Shown: in pieces, positions 28,570 through 37,509 of the stretch | Layout of the letters: each line of letters begins with the position of its first letter | Numbering within the stretch: the stretch's first letter is position 1 | Source: Sphingomonas desiccabilis | GTDB lineage: Bacteria > Pseudomonadota > Alphaproteobacteria > Sphingomonadales > Sphingomonadaceae | Length of the DNA stretch: 64,000 bases | Direction: 5' to 3' | NCBI RefSeq assembly: GCF_004135605.1 | Contig: NZ_SDPT01000001.1 | Coordinates: forward strand, 1,550,001 to 1,614,000 | Made by a program: the position numbers and the translations under genes | Notes under the pieces: generated by a model | Databases searched by the model: none | The model's input: only the letters and a program-made list of their open reading frames with translations | Told to the model about the DNA's origin: nothing

Positions 28570-28612
28570 TTGCGGTTCCCCTGATTGGAAGCGTGTCGTG
28601 GAGGCGCGCGCC

Positions 28613-31201
28613 TCAGGCTTGGTTCGGCATCTCGGGCGTGTTCATCTTGATGTTGTGCGAGAGGACGCCGTTCGAGACGTAGGTGTGGGCGTCGGTCACG
28701 GTCATCTTCACGATGGTGTGCGTGCCGGCGAGCTGGGCACCGATCTCCCGCATCGGCCGCCAGCTGCCGGTGTAGACGAGGTGTTCGCCGGTCGCGCGGA
28801 GCATCCGGCCGCCCACCTCGGCCTCCCAGACGTCCTCGCTCTCCGCGATCTCCACCGCCTCGACCGGGAAGATGCCCCAGCCTCCTGCGACATCGTTCAG
28901 CCGCAGTTCGTGGCGGGTCCGGACGCAATCGCCCACCACGATCTCACCAGCCGGCTTCTCGCTGCCATCCGCCATCAGGATCGGCGTGTCCGTAGTCACG
29001 CAGTACCCGCCCGGCGGGGCCGCCCCGCCCCCGCCCGACGGCGGGCTGCCGGCGGTGGGGATGATGACGTAGCCGAGGTAGTGGCGCCCAGGATGGTCCG
29101 GAGACGCGCGGGCGTCGATGTCGTCCTCGAACAGCTGATAGGCGACCGCGCCGCCTTCCCGGTCTTCGTCGTCATACCCGATCGCGCGGAAGGCGCCGGG
29201 CTCCAGGCCGGTGTTGATCGTCGCGCCGTTGACGGCGACGTCGACGTGCCCGTCCGTGTAGCGACGCGTGTGCGCGCTGATCGCCACCGCTCCGGTGTCG
29301 GCGGCCGACATCGTCAGCCCGATCGGGAAGGAGGTCGCGATCGCCGCCTGCGCACCGCCGGAGGCGCTGAACACGCCAGCCGTGACAGGTCCCAGCACCA
29401 GCCGGTCGCTATAGGTCCCGCCCACCATGTAGCGCACCGCGACCTCGTACTGGGTGTCGGAGGTGACGCTGGTGATCTCCTTGCGCGTGATCCCCGGCCC
29501 GTCGAGACCGCCGCCGCTCCAGCCGGCGTCCGAATCCGCATCGGGGATGTACGGCCGATACTCGAACAGCACGCCCGCCAGCGGGCGATCGTCGGCCGAG
29601 CCGGTGACGATCACCGCCGGGAAGGACACGCCGTTGGCGCTCAGCACGGCGCCATTGGCCGTCCAATCGCCGGCATCCGGTGCGCTCAGGTCCAGTTCCG
29701 GGATCGAGAGGTCGGGCGTGGGCGGCGCCGTGCCGCCGTGCCCGAGCGCGAAGCTGTGCTTGGAGGCCGTCTCCGACCGGCAGGTGAACGTCACGCCCAC
29801 AGTCGCCATGTCGATCTCGCGGTTGCGGACTACGACGTCCCGGCCGACCATCGCCGCTTCGGGAATGTCCACCGTCAGGCAGTCGCCCGGCCGGTAGCCG
29901 ATCATCGTCGCCTTGCAGGGAAGAAGAATGCCGTCGAGCTCGCGGCCGTTCAGGATCTCGTAGAGCCCCAGCTGCGCGCCCTGGTCGACCTGCTGCACCA
30001 GCGGGAAGGTGATCTCCTTCGGCCGGCTGCCGCCGTCGACCGCCACATAGTCGGGGATCGCGATCGCGTTCAACGGCACGACCTCCCAGCCGTGGCTCTC
30101 CAGCCGCACCCGAGGAATGACGGTGTTGCGGCGGGCGCGGCGGCTGGCGGTACCCGGCACGTCGACGTCGCCGATAATGTCTGCGCTCGTGATCGTGCCG
30201 ATCGAGACGCGCGGCGCGTTGAAGGTCACCGACAACTGCCCGCCGACCGGCATCGGCTCCGCACCGCCCGCCTGGCAGATCATCTTCAAGATGTCCCAGT
30301 CGTTGTCGGCGCTGGTGTAGACGATCCCGCCCGCCTTCCAGCCGTTGGCATCGCAGACGTTGGCCCACTCGACGAAGGGCGCCAGGTCGATCCCCACGAC
30401 CTTCATCCCGCCGCCGGCTACCAGCGTGCCGTTCTGCACCCGGCCATAGGCCCAGGTGATGGCATGCAGCGCCGGGCTCTCGCTGTAGACGTAGGTTGCC
30501 TCCTGCCCCAGCCGGCACGGCCCGGAGCCGCCCGGATAGGTGCTGTCGAGGCGCGGATCGTAGACGAACACGCCCTCCAGGATCCGCCCGCGCTCGGGGA
30601 CGCCGTTCGGGTACTTCTTGCCCTTGGTGTCGAACTTGAGCGTCCAGAGATCCGCGGCGAGGCCGGACAGCTTCGACGTCGGGTCCCAGCCGGGGAACGG
30701 CCCCTGCGGGCCCTGTAGCGCGCGGGCTTCCGGGCAGGCGCCCAGCTGCTGGTCCAGCCACATATAGCCCGCATAGGTCCCGATCGCGGCGCCGTTCTGG
30801 AATGGGACGGTGGCCTTCGACACCTGAAACGGTCCGAGGCTCTTGATCGGGCCGAGGCTATGGACCGCAACCCAGCTCTCCAGGCTGTTCTTCGAGCCGT
30901 AGTACTGGCGGTGCACGACCTTGCCGGCCGAATAGGTCCGGCCGATCGCATACGGGATGCCGGACTCCTTATCGATCGTGAACTCGGTCGGGTTGCCGCC
31001 GAGCGAACCCTTCGGCTGCGCGATCGAGGCGGCGATGGAGAGCGCGGCGGCGCCAACCTGGGCCACGGTGGCTACCGTCGCCACGGTGGCGGTGGCAGCA
31101 CTTGCCGCAACCGCGCCAAGGGACACGGCCGCGCCGACACCGGTTGCGGCGAGCGCTACTGCGCCTACAACAAAGGCTGCCGTACGGAGAGCCTTGGCCA
31201 T
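28613..31201 (-). CDS. Tail-tip (gpJ-like) host-specificity protein with C-terminal Hint domain
   Basis: An 862-residue tail-tip protein. The N-terminus has a hydrophobic segment followed by the tail-tip start (TEFTIDKESGIPYAIGRTYS), then fibronectin-like and beta domains (to about 730). The last ~130 residues form an intein-like Hint module: Cys733 in CVTTDTPILMADG, GDCVRTRHEL, a GEHLVYTG block-B-like His, and terminal VLSHN before only 12 more residues. Hint ends normally cyclise or cleave peptide bonds. An AGGAG site precedes the start. The protein would sit at the tip and recognise the host. Confidence 0.8.
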   Translation of the reverse strand: MAKALRTAAFVVGAVALAATGVGAAVSLGAVAASAATATVATVATVAQVGAAALSIAASIAQPKGSLGGNPTEFTIDKESGIPYAIGRTYSAGKVVHRQYYGSKNSLESWVAVHSLGPIKSLGPFQVSKATVPFQNGAAIGTYAGYMWLDQQLGACPEARALQGPQGPFPGWDPTSKLSGLAADLWTLKFDTKGKKYPNGVPERGRILEGVFVYDPRLDSTYPGGSGPCRLGQEATYVYSESPALHAITWAYGRVQNGTLVAGGGMKVVGIDLAPFVEWANVCDANGWKAGGIVYTSADNDWDILKMICQAGGAEPMPVGGQLSVTFNAPRVSIGTITSADIIGDVDVPGTASRRARRNTVIPRVRLESHGWEVVPLNAIAIPDYVAVDGGSRPKEITFPLVQQVDQGAQLGLYEILNGRELDGILLPCKATMIGYRPGDCLTVDIPEAAMVGRDVVVRNREIDMATVGVTFTCRSETASKHSFALGHGGTAPPTPDLSIPELDLSAPDAGDWTANGAVLSANGVSFPAVIVTGSADDRPLAGVLFEYRPYIPDADSDAGWSGGGLDGPGITRKEITSVTSDTQYEVAVRYMVGGTYSDRLVLGPVTAGVFSASGGAQAAIATSFPIGLTMSAADTGAVAISAHTRRYTDGHVDVAVNGATINTGLEPGAFRAIGYDDEDREGGAVAYQLFEDDIDARASPDHPGRHYLGYVIIPTAGSPPSGGGGAAPPGGYCVTTDTPILMADGSEKPAGEIVVGDCVRTRHELRLNDVAGGWGIFPVEAVEIAESEDVWEAEVGGRMLRATGEHLVYTGSWRPMREIGAQLAGTHTIVKMTVTDAHTYVSNGVLSHNIKMNTPEMPNQA

Positions 31202-31225
31202 GCGTGCTCCTGAGGGAGGGATCTG

Positions 31226-31570
31226 ATGAAGATGATTGCCGCGGCGCTACTGCTGCTCAGCGCCCCCGCCCTGTCTGGGCCGTTGTCGAAGTTCGACGAG
31301 AAGGAACCCGTCGCTGATTACGACACGCCTGCTTCGATCGGTGATGTCGAGCGGTGCCTGATCGATATGGACGGCTGGCTCGCGCCCAACGTGTACCGCC
31401 AGCCGGACCGGCCAGATCGGGTGACGTTGGTGTGGATCGCCGGGGGCGTCGGCGCAGGGAAGGCAGCGGCTCGGATAGACCTATCGGTCACTCCGGCTGG
31501 TACGCACGTTCGCTCCTGGATGCCGGCGAAACAGGCGTTGGCATGTGCGCCTATGCGGCCGGCAAGCTAG
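31226..31570 (+). CDS. Secreted small protein on the opposite strand (candidate moron)
   Basis: A 114-residue protein with a signal peptide (MKMIAAALLLLSAPALSGPL) and a Cys-containing mature part (VERCLIDMDGWLAPNVY). A GGGAGGG ribosome-binding site lies 5 bp before the ATG. It runs against the late operon, between the tail-tip gene and the NlpC-like gene, with a start only 24 bp from the divergent tail-tip start, so its promoter must lie inside the 5' part of that gene. Possibly expressed in lysogens. No family recognised. Confidence 0.65.
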   Translation: MKMIAAALLLLSAPALSGPLSKFDEKEPVADYDTPASIGDVERCLIDMDGWLAPNVYRQPDRPDRVTLVWIAGGVGAGKAAARIDLSVTPAGTHVRSWMPAKQALACAPMRPAS

Positions 31571-31986
31571 ACGCGCCAAGCCGCGAGGTACTTCACCGGC
31601 TGGAGGATGTCCGCCCCCTCCACGTCTTCGTGATAGCCGAGCACACGGCCGTTCCCCACCGCGACGCTGAGGGCACCGCCGAACGGCCCGTCGGCTGGCA
31701 GCAGCACCAGGTCCGCCACCCATGCAGCGGCAGGTGCGATCCGAGGCAGCCCGAGCGCGTCGACCGCCGCCGCGAGATCCTCGAACCCGGCGCGCTGCAA
31801 TGCGCGCGCCGCGCCCAAGGCGTTGCTGTAGGTCCCTGCCCTCGCCAGCTGTGGCCGGTGCCCCATCTTGCGCAGGACGAAGGCCGCCAGCCGGACGCAG
31901 TCGTTCTTCCCGTATGCGAGCGGCTGGCCCTTGAACCGGTCGACGGCCGCCTGTGCCGCCTGCTGGCGGCGGAGAGGCGCGCTCAT
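31567..31986 (-). CDS. NlpC/P60-like tail protein (DUF6950 type)
   Basis: A 139-residue protein with a papain-like Cys motif (YGKNDCVRLAAFVLRKMG) near residue 30 and a His further on (RVLGYHEDVEG, about 120). Family members act as tail-associated peptidases or tail-assembly factors. Coupled to the upstream minor-tail gene by a 4-bp overlap. Confidence 0.75.
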   Translation of the reverse strand: MSAPLRRQQAAQAAVDRFKGQPLAYGKNDCVRLAAFVLRKMGHRPQLARAGTYSNALGAARALQRAGFEDLAAAVDALGLPRIAPAAAWVADLVLLPADGPFGGALSVAVGNGRVLGYHEDVEGADILQPVKYLAAWRV

Positions 31987-32627
31987 AGCCCGATGTTCCC
32001 CAGGAAGGATGCGGTGGCGCTGCCGCCGGTAACGCGCACGGTGGAGGGCGGCTTCTCGACGCCCCACATCGATGTCTTGTCGGTCCCCGTCATGTTCGCG
32101 AGACCGGTTTCGTTCGGCCACACGAGCCGGTGCCAGCTGTCGGACAGGCGCGCGCCCTTCTCTTCGTCGTGGAACGGTTCGAGCGCGGAGGCGCAGCGCC
32201 ACTCCAGGGCTAGGGTGCCCCGACCCACACGGACCCGTGGCACGTCCAGCTCGCCGGCGAACAGCTGGATCGGCTCCGGGAGTAGCCGCCCGTCAGCGGG
32301 GTTGATCAATCCCAACCAACCCCCGACTTCGCCCCCTTGGGCTGTCGCCGCGACCAACTCCGAAACTGCCGCCCCCTGCGGAGCAACAAAGGTCAGGGAC
32401 CAGTCCGGCGCCTCGTCGACCACGCCATCCTTAAGGTTGCTCGCGGCGACCAGGATGCCAAAGCGAGGATCCTCCCCCACAAAGCGCTCGCCGTTGAACG
32501 GGACCTCCGCCGACCCGACGAGATGGCACAGCGTATAGTCCGGCAGTTGCACCCGCACGAGCGGGGCGAACGGATACTGTCCCGTGCGCAGCGCCGCCGA
32601 CATCTGTGGCGTGAGGCGAAAGGTCAT
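31983..32627 (-). CDS. Minor tail protein (DUF2163 type)
   Basis: A 214-residue beta-rich protein similar to the DUF2163 baseplate/minor tail family (MTFRLTPQMSAALRTGQYPF, LPDYTLCHLVGSAEVPFNGE, RFVGEDPRFGILVAAS). Overlaps both neighbours by 4 bp. Confidence 0.75.
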   Translation of the reverse strand: MTFRLTPQMSAALRTGQYPFAPLVRVQLPDYTLCHLVGSAEVPFNGERFVGEDPRFGILVAASNLKDGVVDEAPDWSLTFVAPQGAAVSELVAATAQGGEVGGWLGLINPADGRLLPEPIQLFAGELDVPRVRVGRGTLALEWRCASALEPFHDEEKGARLSDSWHRLVWPNETGLANMTGTDKTSMWGVEKPPSTVRVTGGSATASFLGNIGL

Positions 32628-33226
32628 GCCCGCTCCTGGATGCTGAACGACAGCGGCTCGGTTTTCGCACGCACGAAGCTGGCGCCCTTGTCGAAGCCGA
32701 GGAGCTTGCCCTCGATCATCGGCGCCACGAACTCGACCGGCTCGCCGTCGACCGTCAGAAATCGCAGCATCGGCCAGATCGGCAGGGCAACCCGCCCGTC
32801 CGCTGGCACGATCATCTGGCCGGCGCAGGCGATCATGTGCACGTAGCGGCGGCCGTTGTGCACGATGCTGAAGAAGTTGCCGCGGGTAAGCGCACCGCCC
32901 GGCTGCAAACCGCGCAGGGACAAAGTCATGCCGCCTTGGTCGCCGCCGTCGACCACCGCCGTGAACCCTGCCGATCGCCGGGCGCGGTTCGGCTGGACGA
33001 TCCGCATGATCGCACTGCTGTTGCTCGCCTGGAACAGCGCCGCGGTCATCATCCGCCCCTCGGCATCGTTGCGGAACTGCGTGGTCACCACGTCGACAGC
33101 AAAGCGGTCGCCCGGCCGCGGGATCGGCAGGTCCGGCCCGCCAAGCGCCCCCTCCTGCTCCCCGCTGAACAGGCGCGGGCGCAGGGCGAACGACTTGATC
33201 CGCAGGTGCGGGATCTCGACCGGCAT
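32624..33226 (-). CDS. Minor tail / distal tail protein
   Basis: A 200-residue protein of the distal-tail type by position (between tape measure and the DUF2163 protein). The ATG at 33226 overlaps the tape-measure stop by 1 bp (TGATG); a GTG 12 bp earlier is an alternative. It is Phe/Gly/Arg-rich with alternating beta-strand pattern; no motif specific enough for a closer call. Confidence 0.65.
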   Translation of the reverse strand: MPVEIPHLRIKSFALRPRLFSGEQEGALGGPDLPIPRPGDRFAVDVVTTQFRNDAEGRMMTAALFQASNSSAIMRIVQPNRARRSAGFTAVVDGGDQGGMTLSLRGLQPGGALTRGNFFSIVHNGRRYVHMIACAGQMIVPADGRVALPIWPMLRFLTVDGEPVEFVAPMIEGKLLGFDKGASFVRAKTEPLSFSIQERA

Positions 33227-36200
33227 CAGCCCCGCCACCGGCCGAGCCTGCGCGTACCTGCCGCCATGTCGTTCGCCTCCGCCATCGCTGCGCCGCCAGC
33301 TGCCGCCACCTGCGCTCCTTCAACCACCAGCGGGCCGGCCACTGAGGACACGCGGGCGTCGAAGTAGGCCGACGGGGTCAGGTCGAGCTTCAGCCTAAGC
33401 TCGCCGCCCAGCGCCCCGCCACCGCCGAGAAGCCGGCGCGTCTCACCAGCGGGGGTGACCTTCGACCCGCGCGGCAGGTTGACGATCTCAGGCCCATTCT
33501 CCGCCAGCCACGTCGCGCCGCCGGACCACCATTCCGTGCCAGCCGCGTTGTTGCCGGGCTTGCCGCCAAACAGGCTGCCCAGCTTGCCGAGCATCCCGCT
33601 CAGCGTCGGCAGGGCCTTGTCGCCGTTGATCAGGTTCTTGAGCGGGTTGAGCAGCGCGAGCTTCACGAACTCGCTTTTCAGCATGTTGAGGACGGTCTTT
33701 CCGGCATTGCCCCAGCTGGACCAGGTATCCTCCGACAGGACCGTGTCCACCAAGTCGTTGCCGAAGTCGCGCATCTCCTGGAAGCCGGCGGCCGCGAGCT
33801 TCGCCTTGGCAGCGACGCCGTCAAGGAGCTCCTGGTTCTCCAGCAGCTTCCGGCCTTCCTCGCTATCGGCAGTGATACCCTCGCGCTTCATGCGGAGGAT
33901 GAATTCCAGCTTCGCCATCGCGCGATCGCGCTCGTCGTTGCCAGCCGCGGCGAGGGAGAGGTCCAGCTTCGCCATCTCCAGCGAATCCCGCTGATCAGCA
34001 GCGGTGCCCATGTAGAACTGCGCCCGGCGATATGCTTCGTTGCCGCGCGCCTCATTAACACGCGCCTCCACGAACCCGCTTCGATCGTCGCCTTTCAGCT
34101 TCTTGGCGTCCGCGTCCCGCTCCGCAGCACGCCGCGCGGCATCAAGCGCGGCAGTTAGCGGATCCTTGCCCAGGTCGCGGATGCTCTCGATCGTCTCCGC
34201 AAAGCGATCCTTGGACGCTTTGGTCTCGACGGCCGCTGCGCCCTTCGCCTCCTCCGCGTGCATCTCCGCCAGCGCCGCGCGATAGGCTTCGATCACCTTC
34301 GTCAGCTGCTCCAGCGCCTCGCCCTGCGCGACCGTCTGGAGCTTGAGCAGCGGGCGCAGCGCCGCCTCGTCCGACAGCGCCTGCGCCATCCCCTCGACCG
34401 GCAGCGTGCCGGCGAGGACCTGGGCGCGCACAGCCGCTCGGGCCTCTGTCTCCTCGCGCAGCTGGGCGACCGACTTCGCGCCGTTCGCCACCTGCTCGCC
34501 GACCATCACCTGCAGCTGGCGCTGCACCTGCGCGTCGGTGTCGATGCCCCGGCGGGTCGCGTCGGTCAGGCCCTTGCGGGCCGCCTCGGCGCGGAGTGCG
34601 GCGTCACCACCGACCAGATAGGCGCGCGCTAGATCGAGGGAAGCCTGCGCATTTACGTCCATCGCCGCGGCCTGCCGCGCGAGGGACTGGCCATGTCGGT
34701 CGGTCTTCTCCCGGGCGGCGTTCACAGCCGCCTCGAGTGGCGCCAGACGGGCGGTATACTGGTCCTGGGTGATGATGCCCTTTTCCAGTTCCTCCTTCGC
34801 CTTCTCGCGCGCGATGGTGAGCTTTTCCTGCGCCTCTTGCAGCTTGCTCAGGTTCCCTGCCTGCAAGCGCGCCTGAGCATCAAGGATGGCGGTGTTCGCA
34901 GGGTCATTCCGGCCCCCGCTGAAGTCTCCAAACGCGATCGCCGCATCGCCCGGCCGGCCGGCGCCATTCAGCAGCCTTGCCTGTGCCTGCGCGCTGACAC
35001 CCGTCCGCGCCGTATCCACGATGTTCTTCAGCAGACCCTGCAGGTGCTCCACCTGCTTATAGCCGGTGGTCCCATATTTGAACTCGCGGGTCAGAGCGGC
35101 CAGTTCGGACGAGACTTGCGCTGCGCTCTTTTCGCCGCGAGCGAACTGCTGCTGCAGCTGCGCCAGACCTGGGATCGGCACGGCCGTGTTCACGAAGCTG
35201 CTGCGCGCGTCGACGTAGGCAGCGCGCGTGTCGTTCACGTCCTTGCGCGCGGCGAGAATCGCGTTCTGCAACAGCGCCTGGTTCTGTTCCTTGATCCGGC
35301 CGGTCGTCTTGTCGATGATCCCGGACAGGCTTTCCTGATGCTTTGCCAGCTCGTCGGCTGCGGTGCTCGCGTCGCCCGATCGGCTGATCAACTGCCCAAC
35401 GATCATGACGGCACCCAGGAGGACAGCGCCCCACGTACCGGCCATGAAGGAGATGAAGCGGTTGGCGCCGCCCGTCATCAGGTCGAGCGCCTGCACCACC
35501 TGCCCACCCTGCTGGGCGAAGATCACCATCAACGGCGTGTTCAGCGCCCACTGCTGGGTGATGTCTCCGATCTGGTAGGCGAGCTGCTGGCCGCCGGCAC
35601 GAAGCTGTCCCTGGGAAACGTTTGCGCGCATCTGCGCGGCGGTGGCGTCGTCGAGCGCGTCCTGTTCCAACCGGAGCTTGGCGACATACTGGTCCAGCGA
35701 GATCGCGCCGCGGCTGACGAGCTCCCTTGCGTTCGCCATCTCCGCGTCGAAGCGCATCTGCGCGGCTGCGGCCGGGTCGATGGCGGCGATCAGCGCGCGC
35801 GTACGCTGCTCCAGCCTCTCCTCGGCATCGAGCAGTTCGCCCATCGCCAGCGCAGAGCGCTTGGCCGAGCCCTCCCACTGCCCAAAGCCGGTCCCAGCAG
35901 CCGCCTCCACCCGCGCCTGCATGGCGGTGAGCTCAGCAGTTTCCTGCGCCGTGGTGCGCGTGGTGCCAGCCACCTTGTCGAGCACGGCCGCAGCCTGCTG
36001 CTCGGCAGCAATGAACTGGTCGAGCGTGATCCGCCCGGCATCATGCAGCGCCGCGGCCTCACGCATCTCGGCATTGTAGCGCTGCTGCGCCGCGAACGCC
36101 GGATCGATGGCGCTCACCAATGCGCGGGTGCGCGCGTCCAGCTGCTCTTCGGCGGCAATCAGCTCCTTGAAGGCTGCGGCGGATTGGCGGGCAGAGCCCT

Positions 36201-36453
36201 CCCACTGCCCAAAGCCGGTACCGTTCGCATCCTCGATCCGCATCTGCACGGAAGACTGCGGCGCGATGGCAGCGATCTTGGCGGCGGCGGCGGCTTGGCG
36301 CTGCAGGGCGGCTTCGACGTCCTCGCCGGCGCGCTCATAGGCCTTGCTCCAGCGCTTCGCCGATGCATCGCCAGAAGCGGCGATCTCGTCAAAGGTGCGG
36401 GTGACGTCGGCCTTGCCGGTGGTTCCCATGCGGATCGAGACGGACTTTTCCAC
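33226..36453 (-). CDS. Tail tape-measure protein
   Basis: A 1075-residue protein. The N-terminal third contains a duplicated block: GTGFGQWEGSAR with LIAAEEQLDARTRALVSAID, and again GTGFGQWEGSAK with LLDAEERLEQRTRALIAAID, each followed by a conserved Ala-rich segment. A hydrophobic region (FISFMAGTWGAVLLGAVMIV, about 345-365) is likely the DNA-injection part. The C-terminus is a Gly-rich segment (NLPRGSKVTPAGETRRLLGG). Tape measures set tail length; at roughly 0.15 nm per residue this length suggests a tail near 160 nm. Confidence 0.9.
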   Translation of the reverse strand: MEKSVSIRMGTTGKADVTRTFDEIAASGDASAKRWSKAYERAGEDVEAALQRQAAAAAKIAAIAPQSSVQMRIEDANGTGFGQWEGSARQSAAAFKELIAAEEQLDARTRALVSAIDPAFAAQQRYNAEMREAAALHDAGRITLDQFIAAEQQAAAVLDKVAGTTRTTAQETAELTAMQARVEAAAGTGFGQWEGSAKRSALAMGELLDAEERLEQRTRALIAAIDPAAAAQMRFDAEMANARELVSRGAISLDQYVAKLRLEQDALDDATAAQMRANVSQGQLRAGGQQLAYQIGDITQQWALNTPLMVIFAQQGGQVVQALDLMTGGANRFISFMAGTWGAVLLGAVMIVGQLISRSGDASTAADELAKHQESLSGIIDKTTGRIKEQNQALLQNAILAARKDVNDTRAAYVDARSSFVNTAVPIPGLAQLQQQFARGEKSAAQVSSELAALTREFKYGTTGYKQVEHLQGLLKNIVDTARTGVSAQAQARLLNGAGRPGDAAIAFGDFSGGRNDPANTAILDAQARLQAGNLSKLQEAQEKLTIAREKAKEELEKGIITQDQYTARLAPLEAAVNAAREKTDRHGQSLARQAAAMDVNAQASLDLARAYLVGGDAALRAEAARKGLTDATRRGIDTDAQVQRQLQVMVGEQVANGAKSVAQLREETEARAAVRAQVLAGTLPVEGMAQALSDEAALRPLLKLQTVAQGEALEQLTKVIEAYRAALAEMHAEEAKGAAAVETKASKDRFAETIESIRDLGKDPLTAALDAARRAAERDADAKKLKGDDRSGFVEARVNEARGNEAYRRAQFYMGTAADQRDSLEMAKLDLSLAAAGNDERDRAMAKLEFILRMKREGITADSEEGRKLLENQELLDGVAAKAKLAAAGFQEMRDFGNDLVDTVLSEDTWSSWGNAGKTVLNMLKSEFVKLALLNPLKNLINGDKALPTLSGMLGKLGSLFGGKPGNNAAGTEWWSGGATWLAENGPEIVNLPRGSKVTPAGETRRLLGGGGALGGELRLKLDLTPSAYFDARVSSVAGPLVVEGAQVAAAGGAAMAEANDMAAGTRRLGRWRG

Positions 36454-36462
36454 GCGCCCTCC

Positions 36463-36609
36463 TCAATCCTCGCCGTCGCCGGCGAACTGCGCGACGATCG
36501 CGGCTTCCGCTGCCGGCAGCACGTCCGCCAGCATCTCCATGTCGGCATCCAGAGCGGCGCCGACCGCCATCACCGCCGCGTAATCCAAGGCGAACGGCTT
36601 GCCTGCCAT
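36463..36609 (-). CDS. Small acidic protein between tail chaperone and tape measure
   Basis: A 48-residue protein (MAGKPFALDYAAVMAVGAAL, ends AAEAAIVAQFAGDGED). It occupies the position of the second tail-assembly-chaperone product (gpT-like) in lambda-type phages. It begins 35 bp after the gpG-like stop in a separate frame, so it could be a separately initiated chaperone part. Confidence 0.6.
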   Translation of the reverse strand: MAGKPFALDYAAVMAVGAALDADMEMLADVLPAAEAAIVAQFAGDGED

Positions 36610-36644
36610 GCCACCCCCGACCCGCAGCTGCCGATCGCAGGAGG

Positions 36645-37211
36645 TCAGGACCTCCCAGACACCTTCCGCTTCCGCGGTGTCGGGCTCTTCGATCCGGTAC
36701 GGGCACGCTTTGCACCGGCCGCTTTCCCCGGCTTGGCAGGTAAGCTGGCAATAGCGTCCGCCTGCATCGCCGCCTCCCCAGTGCCATTCTGAGAGGCGGC
36801 GGAGACGTTTTTTGTCCGCTCCCGCATGACGAACGGCATGACATACGCCCGGTCAAACGCGTCGAAGATCAGCGGGTCGGAGAGCGCGTGCTCCAGGTTC
36901 TCCCGGCTGAACGGCAGCGGTTCACCGGCGCTGGTGTCCTCGCCGTCGGCCATCCGGCAAACGTCTTTCCAGTCGAGCGCTCCGGCGAGGATCAGGGCGA
37001 CGCTGAGGGCATCCCCCAACTCCTCCAGCTGCTCGCTGGCCGGCGCATCGCCAGCCTCGTCCGCCTCCGCAGCATCTTCGCCGCGGAGAGCCTTCACCGC
37101 CGCACGACGCGCGGCGCGCATCATCTTGCGGTCGATGGGGGCGAACAGCACCTGCGCGCCCATAACGGGCAGCCAGGCCGGGCCCTCGGCCCGCTTGCTG
37201 ACGACGAGCAT
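36645..37211 (-). CDS. Tail assembly chaperone (gpG-like)
   Basis: A 188-residue helical, charged protein ahead of the tape measure. Its C-terminus is basic (KAAGAKRARTGSKSPTPRKR). The ATG at 37211 overlaps the previous stop (TGATG). Lambda-type phages make a frameshifted longer chaperone here; no obvious slippery site was checked fully. Confidence 0.65.
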   Translation of the reverse strand: MLVVSKRAEGPAWLPVMGAQVLFAPIDRKMMRAARRAAVKALRGEDAAEADEAGDAPASEQLEELGDALSVALILAGALDWKDVCRMADGEDTSAGEPLPFSRENLEHALSDPLIFDAFDRAYVMPFVMRERTKNVSAASQNGTGEAAMQADAIASLPAKPGKAAGAKRARTGSKSPTPRKRKVSGRS

Positions 37212-37489
37212 CAGGCGGCGTCCCCGATCCACTCGAGGCGGACCTTGCGCTCCTCCTCGATGACCTTCAGGTCGCTGCCCTCGCGCACGAAGTTGCCGCC
37301 CTCCACGGCATAGCGGCGGACGAACCCCTTCTCCGTGTCCGCCTCCAGCACATGCGCGATGCGCTTGCCCGTTTCTGCGTCCAGGACGCGAAGCTTCGCA
37401 AACTCGGGGCTCACGCCGGCGGCGACGTGGGTCGGCAGCGGCACGGGCGTTTCCTTCGCCGCCTCCGCGGCGGTGTCTTCCTTCTTCAC
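37211..37489 (-). CDS. Phage hypothetical protein, tail module
   Basis: A 92-residue protein starting at GTG (VKKEDTAAEAAKETPVPLPT) with GGAG upstream, ending in VEGGNFVREGSDLKVIEEER. A small beta-rich C-terminus is likely. It lies between the major tail protein and the chaperone; possibly a tail completion or scaffold factor. Confidence 0.6.
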   Translation of the reverse strand: MKKEDTAAEAAKETPVPLPTHVAAGVSPEFAKLRVLDAETGKRIAHVLEADTEKGFVRRYAVEGGNFVREGSDLKVIEEERKVRLEWIGDAA

Positions 37490-37509
37490 GGGCGTTCTCC
37501 GCTGGGGGA

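Noticed and set aside
28334..30718. Long plus-strand frame of about 794 codons
   Set aside because: It is antisense to the tail-tip and fibre genes and is Arg/His/Asp-rich with no domain; a high-GC shadow.
34693..36792. Plus-strand frame of about 699 codons
   Set aside because: Antisense to the tape measure; its repeats mirror the tape-measure repeats.
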